NCBI RefSeq assembly: GCF_015351025.1
Contig: NZ_JADKRV010000002.1
Location: 186,001 to 250,000, forward strand
Direction of reading: 5' to 3'
DNA: 64,000 nt
From: Curtobacterium sp. VKM Ac-1376
GTDB lineage: Bacteria > Actinomycetota > Actinomycetes > Actinomycetales > Microbacteriaceae
Shown here one piece after another: positions 36,488-44,744 of the stretch. A program made the position numbers and the translations under genes. The notes under the pieces are model-generated. The model was not told the origin of the DNA and searched no databases. It was given only the letters and a program-made list of their open reading frames with translations. How positions within the stretch are numbered: position 1 is the stretch's first letter; each line of letters opens with the position of its first letter.

Positions 36488-36493
36488 TATCAT
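36488..36493 (+). promoter_or_regulatory. -10 box upstream of kinase operon
   Basis: TATCAT is a good -10 match about 100 nt upstream of the kinase start. No clear -35 is visible, and the hexamer follows the terminator directly. Confidence 0.35.
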
Positions 36494-36592
36494 CGTGCGA
36501 GTCGCCGGACGGCCCTGCTTTCGGGGTACACGGTCGCTGCTCAGGTGGTTGGATCGTGGGCGGCGCCCTCGCCACCCGGAAGGATCCACCTC

Positions 36593-37816
36593 GTGCTCGG
36601 CATCCCCACGCACCTCGCTCCGCGAGTGAACGCGTGGTCGACCGTGCGAGCCTTCCACGCCGCAGCCGTCGGGTCCCTCATCGCCGCGGCGATCGCCCTG
36701 CTGCTGTACCGGCTGTCCGAACCCGACGTGGTCGTCGTCGGCCCGGTGCTGGCGCTGGTCCCGATGCTCGGCATGATCGGCGTGCACGTGCAGTTCGGGA
36801 CATGGCGCTCCGCGGTGGCCTTCCTGGTCGTCGGCGCGGTGTGCGCCTGGTGGTTCGCACTCGGGGTGCAGCAGCAGGTGCCGACCGGCTGGGTCACCTC
36901 GTACCTGCTGTCCCTCGTCGTCATCCCGCTCATCCTGGTCGGTGGCGCCGGTGCGGTCCCGAGCAGGGTGGTGCTCTGGTCGTTCCTCGGGTTCCTGACC
37001 GGGAGACTGGCGACGTTGATCGCGATCGTGCAGTCCGACGCACCGCCCCGTCCGCTGGTTCTGGCGTGGATCACCCTCGGGTTCGTCGTCGCCCTCGTGC
37101 TCTTCACGACACGCAGCACGGCGCGGTCCGAGCGCGTGCAGCCGGAGCTCCTGCGGTCGGCGCGCGAGGAGCACGTCTCCGCGTACCGCGCCGGTGTCGA
37201 GGCCGAGGCGTCCGCGATCCTGCACGACACCGTGCTGAACCACCTCGGCGCGATCACCCTGGCCCCGGACGGTCCGATGGACCCGCACCTGGCCGAGACG
37301 GTGGAAGCCGACGTCGCCGTGCTCACCGGCAAGGGGTGGCTCGCGCCCGTGTCCCGACCGCGGCCGGGAGCAGCAGCAGGCGCGTTCGTCGCCATGGTCG
37401 ACGAACACCGCGCCCTCGGGCTGGACGTCACGGTCTCCGGTGACCCCTCTGCACTCGAGCGGCTCGACCAGCGTGCCGTGACGGCGTTGATCCGGGCCGT
37501 CGGACAGTGCCTGGCCAACGTCCGGAAGCACGCCGGCACCGACGCGGCCGAGGTGAGCGTCTTCGACGACAGCGCGTCGTGCACGGTGATGGTGGTCGAC
37601 GACGGGCGCGGCTTCGACGAAGAGGCCACGGGTGCCGATCGGATGGGGCTTCGTGGTTCGGTCCGTGACCGCATCGGTCGCGTCGGCGGCGAGGTGCAGA
37701 TCTGGTCTTCGCCGGGTTCCGGCACGAGCGTGATGATGACGGTGCCGTACGGCCCGGTCACCGGGGCGATCACCGTGCCGACGACCACGGCCGACGGGCA
37801 GGGCAGCACCCGATGA
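36593..37816 (+). CDS. NarL-type membrane histidine kinase
   Basis: This is a membrane kinase of 407 aa. GTG 36593 is chosen for the strong SD GGAAGGA 8 nt upstream. Five to six hydrophobic helices (about 20-175) form the sensor part, with no sizeable external domain. The phosphoacceptor is probably H211 in SAILHDTVLNHLGAI, where HDTVL replaces the common HDxxG. The HATPase domain shows NVRKHAGTDAAEVSV and VVDDGRGFD. The stop overlaps the next gene (ATGA), and a LuxR-type regulator is third in the operon, its probable partner. The stimulus is unknown. Confidence 0.85.
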   Translation: MLGIPTHLAPRVNAWSTVRAFHAAAVGSLIAAAIALLLYRLSEPDVVVVGPVLALVPMLGMIGVHVQFGTWRSAVAFLVVGAVCAWWFALGVQQQVPTGWVTSYLLSLVVIPLILVGGAGAVPSRVVLWSFLGFLTGRLATLIAIVQSDAPPRPLVLAWITLGFVVALVLFTTRSTARSERVQPELLRSAREEHVSAYRAGVEAEASAILHDTVLNHLGAITLAPDGPMDPHLAETVEADVAVLTGKGWLAPVSRPRPGAAAGAFVAMVDEHRALGLDVTVSGDPSALERLDQRAVTALIRAVGQCLANVRKHAGTDAAEVSVFDDSASCTVMVVDDGRGFDEEATGADRMGLRGSVRDRIGRVGGEVQIWSSPGSGTSVMMTVPYGPVTGAITVPTTTADGQGSTR

Positions 37817-38988
37817 CCGCGACCGAGGCCCGACGCACCGCGCAGCAGTACGACCCGCTCGGCGCCATGGGGTCACGTCCCCTCGCCGTCGTGCTCGGCG
37901 CCGCGAGTGTCGTGTGGGCGCTCCTCGTGTCGATCTTCGACCGTGACGTCGCGGGCAGCCCCACCCTCAGCGCGCTCACCGTGCTGCTCATCGCGGCGTC
38001 CGGAGCCGTGGTCGTCACCGCGTCGAGCCCGTTCCGTGCACCGTTCCCACGCTCGGCCTACGTCGCCCACGTGGGACTGCTCGGCCTGGCATCCGTCGCG
38101 AGCGTGGCCGCGCAGTGGGGGCCGGACCGCAGCGCTCTGAACGACTTCATGTCGCTCATCACGGCGACCGGGATCGTCATGGTCGCGCCGTACCGCCCCT
38201 GGACCGACCTGACGATCGGCGGGATCGTGCTCGCCGCGGTGAACGCCGCTGTGTGGGGCCTCGGTGCGGCGACGTTCCCGCACGAGGTCCCGGTGGCGGT
38301 GGCGGCGTTCCTCGCCGCGGCGCCGACGCTGGTGCTGACGGCGGCGTCGGCCGTCTTCGCCTGGACCTTCGCCGGTCTCGCGGAACGCGTGCAGATCCGC
38401 GCCGGGTCCTACTCCGTCGAACGCGCGGAGCGTGACGGCATCGCGGCGAGCGTGCAGCAGGACCGCTCGACGATCCTGGCCAGCGACGTCGCCCCGTTCT
38501 TCGCCGAGCTCCGCACCCGCGAGGTCATCACCGACGCCGACCGGGCCCGGGCCCGCGAGATCGCCGACGGCATCCGCCGGTCGATGGTCGCCGAGGCCGA
38601 CCGCACCTGGTTCGAGTACGCCGTGCGGATCGAGGGGGGAGCGGCACCGGTGGTCGACGATCCCGACGGCCTCATCGCGACCCTCGACACCGACCAGCGC
38701 GCCGTCGTCCGGACGTTCCTGCGTGCCGCGCTCCGTGCCTCCACCGTCGACCCGGCCGGGTTCCGTGCGGTGGTGCGACGAGCCGACGCGGCCACCGCAC
38801 CGTCGGCACAGGCGCCCGCAACCGGCCGTGTGCTCGTCGAGATCGACCTCGCCGTGGCGGACTCCGACATCGGTGTCCACCGCACGTTCGACCCGTACTT
38901 CGCAGTCCTCCGCGTGACGTTCCCCGACCTCGACGTCGCGGTCCGTCCTTCCGCCCTCACACTAAGGTTCTCCTATGACCAGCACTGA
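37813..38988 (+). CDS. membrane protein, possible degenerate kinase partner
   Basis: This 391-aa protein lies between a kinase gene and a regulator gene and overlaps both. The first half has about six hydrophobic helices (about 25-195), like the sensor part of the preceding kinase. A helical segment (AERDGIAASVQQDRSTILASDVAPFFAEL) occupies the place of the dimerisation helix but has no histidine. The C-terminal part (VDDPDGLIATLDTDQRAVVRTFLRAALRAS onward) sits where an ATPase domain would be, but no N or G box is visible. I read it as a catalytically dead kinase-like protein that might modulate the kinase or regulator. This is inference from context and layout. Confidence 0.65.
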   Translation: MTATEARRTAQQYDPLGAMGSRPLAVVLGAASVVWALLVSIFDRDVAGSPTLSALTVLLIAASGAVVVTASSPFRAPFPRSAYVAHVGLLGLASVASVAAQWGPDRSALNDFMSLITATGIVMVAPYRPWTDLTIGGIVLAAVNAAVWGLGAATFPHEVPVAVAAFLAAAPTLVLTAASAVFAWTFAGLAERVQIRAGSYSVERAERDGIAASVQQDRSTILASDVAPFFAELRTREVITDADRARAREIADGIRRSMVAEADRTWFEYAVRIEGGAAPVVDDPDGLIATLDTDQRAVVRTFLRAALRASTVDPAGFRAVVRRADAATAPSAQAPATGRVLVEIDLAVADSDIGVHRTFDPYFAVLRVTFPDLDVAVRPSALTLRFSYDQH

Positions 38989-39676
38989 CCCGAACAGGCT
39001 CTCGGAGGGTCTCCCGGCCCGCCCGAACCCGGGAGCACGACGTGTGCGGCTGGCCATCCTCGACGACCACGAGGTGCTGCTGGACAGCCTGTCGAGCTGG
39101 ATCGCGGTGAACGCGTTCGACTTCGACCTGGCCCTGACCGCGCACACCTGGCTCGAGATGGTCCACAGCGACAGTTTCCCGACCGACCTGGTGTTCCTCG
39201 ACTTCCAGCTGAAGGAGCCGGTCTCCATCGAGGCCCGTGTCCGCACCTGCCGCGCGGCGGGCGCGAAGGTCATCGTGCTCTCCAGTGTGGACAGCCGCGA
39301 ATCCCGCGACCGTGCTCTCGCGGCGGGTGCCGCCGCGTTCCTCTCCAAGTCGCTCCCGATGCGCGAGGTCATGGACGTTGCCCGCGACATCATGGGCGTC
39401 GCGCGGGAGACCCCGCAGCCGCGCGAGTGGCGTCCGCTGCCCACCGGAGCGGCCGCGCACCAGCGGCCGAAGCTCAGCGCGGGTGAGGAAGAAGCGCTGC
39501 GCCTCTACGTGTCGGGCTACTCGACGAACGAGGTCGCCGCGCAGATGAACGTGCAGTACGAGACCGCCAAGACCTACCTGCGCCGCGTGCGCGAGAAGTA
39601 CAGCAAGGTCGGTCGCCCCGCCTCGAAGAAGTCCGACCTCATCCGGCGGGCCGCCGAGGACGGGTTCCTCGCGTAG
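38975..39676 (+). CDS. NarL/LuxR-family response regulator
   Basis: This DNA-binding regulator has 233 aa. The receiver domain (about 25-145) has D30/D31, the phosphoacceptor D76 in VFLDFQLKE, and a lysine in FLSKSLP near residue 126. The output domain (about 167-225) is a LuxR-type helix-turn-helix: LSAGEEEALRLYVSGYSTNEVAAQMNVQYETAKTYL in its core. It overlaps the preceding gene by 14 nt and the tdk start by one base, so the operon kinase / kinase-like protein / regulator / tdk is tightly coupled. Targets are unknown. Confidence 0.9.
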   Translation: MTSTDPNRLSEGLPARPNPGARRVRLAILDDHEVLLDSLSSWIAVNAFDFDLALTAHTWLEMVHSDSFPTDLVFLDFQLKEPVSIEARVRTCRAAGAKVIVLSSVDSRESRDRALAAGAAAFLSKSLPMREVMDVARDIMGVARETPQPREWRPLPTGAAAHQRPKLSAGEEEALRLYVSGYSTNEVAAQMNVQYETAKTYLRRVREKYSKVGRPASKKSDLIRRAAEDGFLA

Positions 39677-40302
39677 TGGCGAAGCTCTACTTCCGCTACG
39701 GCGCGATGAACAGCGGCAAGAGCACGGGGCTCCTGCAGGCTGCGTACAACTACGAGGAGCGCGGGCACCGGGTCCTGCTCGCGAAGCCGGCGGTGGACAC
39801 GAAGGGCGACCGTGAGATCGTGTCTCGCCTCGGCGTCAGCCGGACCGTCGACATCGTGTTCGCGCCCGACGCCGACGTGCGCGACGCCGTCACCGCCGCG
39901 GGTGCGCTCGACCCGCAGTCGGACCGCCTGGACGGCATGGTCCGCCCCGTCAGCTGCGTCCTCGTCGACGAGGCCCAGTTCCTCACCCCGCGCCAGGTCG
40001 ACGACCTGCTGCGCATCGCGGTCCTGGACGAGGTCCCCGTCATCACCTACGGCATCCGCACCGACTTCCGCACCGAGGCGTTCCCGGGCAGCGCCCGCCT
40101 GCTCGAGGTCGCGCACTCGTTGGAGGAACTGAAGACCATCTGCCGCTGCGGCCGCAAGGCGGTCTTCAACGCCCGCACCGTGGACGGCCGCTTCGTGTTC
40201 GACGGCTCGCAGGTCGCGATCGACGGTGTCGACGTCGCCTACGAGTCACTCTGCGCCAACTGCTACCTGACGGAGTCCGGCGGCCGCCTCGACGGCGCCT
40301 GA
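39676..40302 (+). CDS. tdk: thymidine kinase
   Basis: Tdk phosphorylates thymidine to dTMP for nucleotide salvage. The 208-aa protein is a type II thymidine kinase. The P-loop is YGAMNSGKSTGLL (K15), the Walker B-like VLVDEAQFL follows, and the zinc-binding pairs CRCG and CANC sit near the C-terminus. The lasso segment with a nucleotide-facing aromatic (AYESLCANCYL) is present. GTG 39676 overlaps the regulator stop. Association with a two-component operon may be only transcriptional. Confidence 0.95.
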   Translation: MAKLYFRYGAMNSGKSTGLLQAAYNYEERGHRVLLAKPAVDTKGDREIVSRLGVSRTVDIVFAPDADVRDAVTAAGALDPQSDRLDGMVRPVSCVLVDEAQFLTPRQVDDLLRIAVLDEVPVITYGIRTDFRTEAFPGSARLLEVAHSLEELKTICRCGRKAVFNARTVDGRFVFDGSQVAIDGVDVAYESLCANCYLTESGGRLDGA

Positions 40303-40676
40303 CCGGTCCTGCGGGCGGTCATGACACCCCGTACGGGTTCGGCGAGCGGTCACGTCGCGTCGTCGGTTCGCCCGCTGGGCGACGGGACGTGACCAGTCCG
40401 CGAGGTGCGCGCGGCACGTCGTGACCGCTCGGTGCACGAGACGGCACCGAACGGCGGCCGGGAGGCGCGGTGCGGCCCCGCCACGCGCCTCCCGGCCGCC
40501 TCTCAGGCCGTCCAGGGCCCGCCGCATGCGTCCGCCGAGTGGTCGCGAACCTGCGCTGGCGCGATGCCCAGGCGACGCCTGGTGACGGGTCGGCGGCCGG
40601 ACGGCGGCACGTCCGGACCGGTGAGGATCCCGGTCTCGGGCGGAATGCGGGCTCGTCCGCGCGCGTTGGTGACCAC
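40303..40676. other. 374-nt intergenic region
   Basis: The only clear element is the palindromic terminator at 40453-40500. No open reading frame here looks coding, and no good SD precedes the next ATG. Confidence 0.5.
40453..40500 (+). terminator. palindromic terminator, repeat family member (variant)
   Basis: A 17-bp perfect stem (40453-40469 with 40484-40500) carries the variant core GGCCGGGAGGCGCG. It stands 151 nt after tdk. Confidence 0.75.
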
Positions 40677-41738
40677 ATGACCGACGACACCCTGCACCTG
40701 TCCGTCCTCGACCTGGCCACCCGCGAGTACGGCCAGTCCAACACCGAGGCCCTGCAGGGGTCCATCGACATGGCCGTGCACGCCGAGCAGCTCGGGTACG
40801 AGCGGTTCTGGGTCGCCGAGCACCACGGGATGCCGGGCATCACGTCCTCGGCCCCGGCGGTGCTGCTGAGCGCCGTGGGTGCCGCCACCTCGACCATCCG
40901 CATCGGCTCCGGTGGTGTGATGCTGCCGAACCACGCACCGCTCGTGGTCGCGGAGCAGTTCGGCACCCTCCGTGCCCTGTACGGCGACCGCGTCGACCTC
41001 GGGCTCGGGCGTGCACCCGGCACCGACGGTGCTACGGCGATGGCGCTCCGCCGCACGGACCGGCTCGACGTGGACGACTTCCCGGACCGCCTGGCCGACC
41101 TGATCGGCTTCTTCACCGGGATGGCCGCCGACAACCCGCTGGCGGGCATCCGCGCGGTGCCGGGCTACGGCGACGTGCCGGAGTTCTGGCTGCTCGGGTC
41201 CTCCGGCTACAGTGCCCAGGTCGCGGGTGCGCTCGGCGTCTCGTTCGCCTTCGCCCACCACTTCGCGTCGGACAACACCGAGGCCGCGCTCGCGCTGTAC
41301 CGCGACTCGTTCCGTCCGTCGCGGTTCCGCCAGACGCCGAACGCCCTGATCGGCGTGCAGGTCGTCACCGACGAGGACCCCGCCGTCATCGACGAGCAAA
41401 GCGCCCCGGGCATGATCTCCTTCATCCGGATGCGTCAGGGGGCCAAGCCCGAGCCGGTCTCGATGGACGAGGCGCGGGCGTACGAGTTCAACGACCTCGA
41501 GCGCCGGTTCATCGCGGCCCGCACGGAGCGTCAGGCCTACGGCAACGCGGAGCAGGTGGCGGCGAAGATCAACGCGCTCGTGGCGTCGACGGGGGCGAAC
41601 GGCGTGATCGTGTCGCCCGGGGCTGCGCAGGCGCGGTACCGGCACCAGGCGCTCGACGTCGTGGCCGGGCTGCACGCCGCCGGCACGCTCGTGCCCGCGG
41701 GGGCGGGCGCTGGTGCCGGGGCGTCGTCCGTCGGCTAG
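40677..41738 (+). CDS. LLM-class flavin-dependent oxidoreductase
   Basis: This is a luciferase-like (bacterial luciferase TIM-barrel) enzyme of 353 aa. The ATG at 40677 gives the family N-terminus LHLSVLDLATREYGQSNTEAL. VAEHHGMPGITSSAPAVLLSAV, IRIGSGGVMLPNHAPLVVAEQF and LGLGRAPGTD are hallmark segments of the MsnO8-type subgroup. Such proteins use FMNH2 or F420 to oxidise a small molecule; the substrate is unknown. It stands alone between two terminators. Confidence 0.9.
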   Translation: MTDDTLHLSVLDLATREYGQSNTEALQGSIDMAVHAEQLGYERFWVAEHHGMPGITSSAPAVLLSAVGAATSTIRIGSGGVMLPNHAPLVVAEQFGTLRALYGDRVDLGLGRAPGTDGATAMALRRTDRLDVDDFPDRLADLIGFFTGMAADNPLAGIRAVPGYGDVPEFWLLGSSGYSAQVAGALGVSFAFAHHFASDNTEAALALYRDSFRPSRFRQTPNALIGVQVVTDEDPAVIDEQSAPGMISFIRMRQGAKPEPVSMDEARAYEFNDLERRFIAARTERQAYGNAEQVAAKINALVASTGANGVIVSPGAAQARYRHQALDVVAGLHAAGTLVPAGAGAGAGASSVG

Positions 41739-41759
41739 TTCGTTCGCATCGTGCGCGGG

Positions 41760-41792
41760 AATGGTCGGGTGTCCGGTGGGCACCCGACCATT
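41760..41792. terminator. bidirectional terminator between convergent genes
   Basis: A 12-bp perfect stem, AATGGTCGGGTG (41760-41771) with its complement (41781-41792), separates the oxidoreductase gene from the convergent regulator gene. Confidence 0.8.
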
Positions 41793-41817
41793 GCTGCTCA
41801 CCAAGTCGCGCGGTGCC

Positions 41818-42435
41818 TCAGGTGAGCAGGCCCAGACGCGTGGCTGCGGCGACCGCTCCGACGCGGGAACCGACGTCGAGTTTGCGGAACACGTTGTAAA
41901 CGTGCCGTTTGACCGTGCCGATCGCGAGCTGCAGGTCGGCGGCGATCTCGGCGTTGCTGCGCGCGGCGGCGAGGAGTCGCAGCACCTCGAGCTCGCGGTC
42001 GCTGAGCGGTGACCCGGCGCGGGCTTCCGTCACGAGGTCGACGGGGAACGTGACCGGTGCGGCATCGGCGTCGGCTGCCCGTGCGATCCGGTCGACGAGT
42101 TCGCGGCTCGGGGTGTCCTTCGTGACGAAGTCGACGGCGCCGGCCTCGAGCAGCGTCCGACGCAGCACGGCGTCCCGGTGCATCGTGAGCACCACCACGC
42201 GGATGTCCGGACGGGTGCGGCGGATCGTGGCGATCGTCGTCCGTGCCGGAGGGCCGTCCAGCTCGACGTCGAGCAGCAGCACGTCGATAGCGGCGGCCTC
42301 GGGGGAGTCGAGCACCTCGGCCGGCCGCTCGCCGTGTGCGACCACGCGGATCGTGGGGACCGCGGCCAGGAGGGTGGCGAGTCCCTCGCGGAACAGCCGG
42401 TGGTCGTCGACGATGGCGACGTGGGTGACGGTCAC
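41818..42435 (-). CDS. NarL/LuxR-family response regulator
   Basis: This DNA-binding regulator has 205 aa. The receiver domain has D10/D11, phosphoacceptor D56 in LLLDVELD, T84 and K106 in FVTKDTPS. The LuxR helix-turn-helix is LSDRELEVLRLLAAARSNAEIAADLQLAIGTVKRHVYNVFRKL, close to the consensus. GTG 42435 overlaps the kinase stop (GTGA), so this is the partner of the upstream soluble kinase. Its targets are unknown. Confidence 0.93.
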   Translation of the reverse strand: MTVTHVAIVDDHRLFREGLATLLAAVPTIRVVAHGERPAEVLDSPEAAAIDVLLLDVELDGPPARTTIATIRRTRPDIRVVVLTMHRDAVLRRTLLEAGAVDFVTKDTPSRELVDRIARAADADAAPVTFPVDLVTEARAGSPLSDRELEVLRLLAAARSNAEIAADLQLAIGTVKRHVYNVFRKLDVGSRVGAVAAATRLGLLT

Positions 42436-43466
42436 AGCGTCCCCCTCGGGATCGTCAGGCGGACGGTGGTGCCGTGTCCTCGGCTCCCGCGCACGCTCTC
42501 GACGTCGAGTTGTGCGCCGATCACCGCGGCACGTTCGCGCATGGTCTGCTGTCCGAGGCGACCGTCCGTCCCGTCGTGCGGGTCGAAGCCCGGGCCGTCG
42601 TCGGCGACCGTCGCGACCAACGCGGTGGGTGACCACGAGAAGCGCACCGACGTCGTCGATCCGGGGGCGTGCTTGCTCCGGTTCGTGAGCGCTTCGAGCA
42701 GGATCGTCAGGGCTTCCTCGGCCTGCCAGTTCGGCAGCGTGGTCGCCGTGCCGGTCGACACGATGGCCAGGCGGTCGTCGTCGGGGAACAGGTCCTTCGC
42801 GTGCCGGGCGAGGGCCTCGTCGAGCAAGGCGTCCCCGACGCGGGCGTGCAAGCTCACTGCGAGGTCCTGCACGTCCCCGAGGGCACCACGGAGCAGCCGT
42901 GCCGCGTCGTCGAGCTGCCTGGCGCGTTCGCCCGCCGGAGGGTCCGTGAGCAGCACCAGGTCGAGTCGCTGCAGTCCGGCGAGGATCCCGTGGGCGACCC
43001 GGTCGTGCAGGTCGCGGGCGATCTGCGTCCGGGAGTCCAGGTGCGCCGTCGTGACGCGTTGGCGCAGTGCCTCCGTGTAGGCGACCGCGCCGGCCGGGAA
43101 CCGGCTCCAGATGCCCGCGTGCAGCGCCCTGGTGGCCCGCAGGACCTCTGCGGTCGACGTCGCGCCGACCTCGTCGATGAAGACAGGAAGGTAGGCGTCG
43201 AACAGCATCTCGGCGGCGAGCATGGCGCCGGCCGGGTGTCGGGCGTGCTCGGCGTGCAGAGCGCCGGTCGCCAGGTGCTCCGGGTCGAGGAAGGCGTGGC
43301 TCACGACGCTGCCCTCGGCACCGGCGGCGTATCGCTCGTGGGCCTCGGTGATCATCGACCTGACGTTCTCCGCCAGGTTCGCGGCCAGCACAGGGTCGTC
43401 CGCGAGATCGGGGAACTCCGCGGCGATCGTGGCGAGCACGGCGGCGAGGGGGTGGGCGTTGTGCAT
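42432..43466 (-). CDS. soluble NarL-type histidine kinase
   Basis: This kinase of 344 aa has no predicted membrane helix, so it must sense a cytoplasmic signal. An N-terminal all-helical domain of about 140 residues (including ARHPAGAMLAAEMLFDAYLPVF) is followed by the HisKA_3 motif SRTQIARDLHDRVAHGILAGLQRL with phosphoacceptor H154. The HATPase domain has a slightly unusual N-box (EALTNRSKHAPGST) and VADDGPGFDPHDGTDGRLG. ATG 43466 is preferred over upstream in-frame starts because those run into the tRNA-Pro terminator. Confidence 0.9.
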   Translation of the reverse strand: MHNAHPLAAVLATIAAEFPDLADDPVLAANLAENVRSMITEAHERYAAGAEGSVVSHAFLDPEHLATGALHAEHARHPAGAMLAAEMLFDAYLPVFIDEVGATSTAEVLRATRALHAGIWSRFPAGAVAYTEALRQRVTTAHLDSRTQIARDLHDRVAHGILAGLQRLDLVLLTDPPAGERARQLDDAARLLRGALGDVQDLAVSLHARVGDALLDEALARHAKDLFPDDDRLAIVSTGTATTLPNWQAEEALTILLEALTNRSKHAPGSTTSVRFSWSPTALVATVADDGPGFDPHDGTDGRLGQQTMRERAAVIGAQLDVESVRGSRGHGTTVRLTIPRGTL

Positions 43467-43476
43467 GACGCTTGCG

Positions 43477-43482
43477 AGCGTA
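43477..43482 (-). promoter_or_regulatory. -10 box of the soluble kinase gene
   Basis: On the minus strand the hexamer is TACGCT, 10 nt before the ATG, giving a very short or no leader. Confidence 0.35.
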
Positions 43483-43565
43483 GCTGCAGGGGGCACACCT
43501 GACGGGGGAGCGGGGTCCGCGTGGGTCCTCCGACACATCCATCCGATGGTCGTGCGGGGGAAAGC

Positions 43566-43599
43566 AGAAGGCCCCGGTTCCGGAGAACCAGGGCCTTCT
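43566..43599 (-). terminator. terminator of tRNA-Pro
   Basis: A 15-bp stem with one mismatch (arms starting AGAAGGCCC) lies 22 nt beyond the 3' end of tRNA-Pro on the minus strand. Confidence 0.8.
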
Positions 43600-43619
43600 T
43601 CGTACTGTCTCAACACAGT

Positions 43620-43694
<75 letters not shown>

Positions 43695-43787
43695 CGGTGT
43701 GGTCACTCCCTACCGGAGCAACCCCAGAAGTCTACCCGATGATCGGTGATGCTCACGACCACCGGGTGAACTCCCGGGCGCGTCGGA

Positions 43788-44744
43788 TCAGGAGGCCCGA
43801 GCGGTCAGGGTGACGACGACGGCCTCGGGTCGGCAGGCGAACCGAACCGGCGCGTAGATCGATGTTCCGAGACCGGCCGAGACCTCGAGCCAGGACCAGT
43901 GGTTCCGGTGCTGCCACTTGTGCAGCCCGCTGGCGTACCGGCGGGGGAGGTCGGAGTTCGTGACGAGCGCGCCGACTCCGGGGACCGCCACCTGACCGCC
44001 GTGGGTGTGCCCGGCGAAGATGACGTCGGCGCCCTGGGTCACGAAGGCATCGAGCACGCGACGGTAGGGGGCGTGCGTGACACCGATCGCGACCGGTGCG
44101 GGGCCGTCCTCGTCCTCGGACCACGGCACGTCGCTGCGCATCTCGTCGACGTTGGTGGGGAGCAGGTCGAGGCGGTCCCAGTCGCGGTGCGCGTCCGAGG
44201 TGCCGAACAGCTCGAACCGTGAGCCGCGGAGTTCGATCGCGTGTGCCTGGTCGTTCAGGTCGAGCCAGCCGAGCGACTCGAAGAACGCCGTTTGCCGATC
44301 GATGTCGAGACTGACGGGCTCTGCCGCTCTGTGCATCCGACTCGGCCCGGAGAAGTACTTGAGCGGGTTGCGCGGGGAGGGCCCGAAGAAGTCGTTCGAC
44401 CCGTAGGCGAAGACACCGGGCACCCCGCGGAACGGCTCGAGCGCGTACTCCACGGCAGCGTTGGCGGTCGCATGGCCGAGGTTGTCGCCGGTGTTCACGA
44501 TGAAGTCCGGCTCGACCAGGCTCAGGTCGCGCAGCCACTGCTGCTTGTCGGCCTGCCACGGGGCCATGTGGATGTCGGACAGGTGCAGGACGGTGACGTC
44601 CCGCGAGCCCGGCGGGAGGACCGGGACGGTCTCCCACCGGATCCCGAAGCGACGACGCTCGACCAACGAACCCCACGCTGCCGAAGCGGCACCGACGGCC
44701 GCACCCGCTGCGAGGACACCGAGCGCGGCGCGCCCGCGGGTCAC
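43788..44744 (-). CDS. membrane-anchored metallophosphoesterase
   Basis: This is a calcineurin-like phosphoesterase of 318 aa. An N-terminal helix (about 5-27, Ala/Gly-rich) anchors or secretes it. The metal-site motifs are LHLSDIHMAP, NTGDNLGH, GSNDFFGP, THAPY and AGHTHGGQV. The third motif has GSND where most family members have GNHD, so a usual metal or acid ligand histidine is replaced; I believe this is common in the actinobacterial subgroup. GTG 44744 overlaps the PBP stop (GTGA), so the enzyme is coupled to a peptidoglycan synthase and may act at the envelope. The substrate is unknown. Confidence 0.9.
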   Translation of the reverse strand: MTRGRAALGVLAAGAAVGAASAAWGSLVERRRFGIRWETVPVLPPGSRDVTVLHLSDIHMAPWQADKQQWLRDLSLVEPDFIVNTGDNLGHATANAAVEYALEPFRGVPGVFAYGSNDFFGPSPRNPLKYFSGPSRMHRAAEPVSLDIDRQTAFFESLGWLDLNDQAHAIELRGSRFELFGTSDAHRDWDRLDLLPTNVDEMRSDVPWSEDEDGPAPVAIGVTHAPYRRVLDAFVTQGADVIFAGHTHGGQVAVPGVGALVTNSDLPRRYASGLHKWQHRNHWSWLEVSAGLGTSIYAPVRFACRPEAVVVTLTARAS

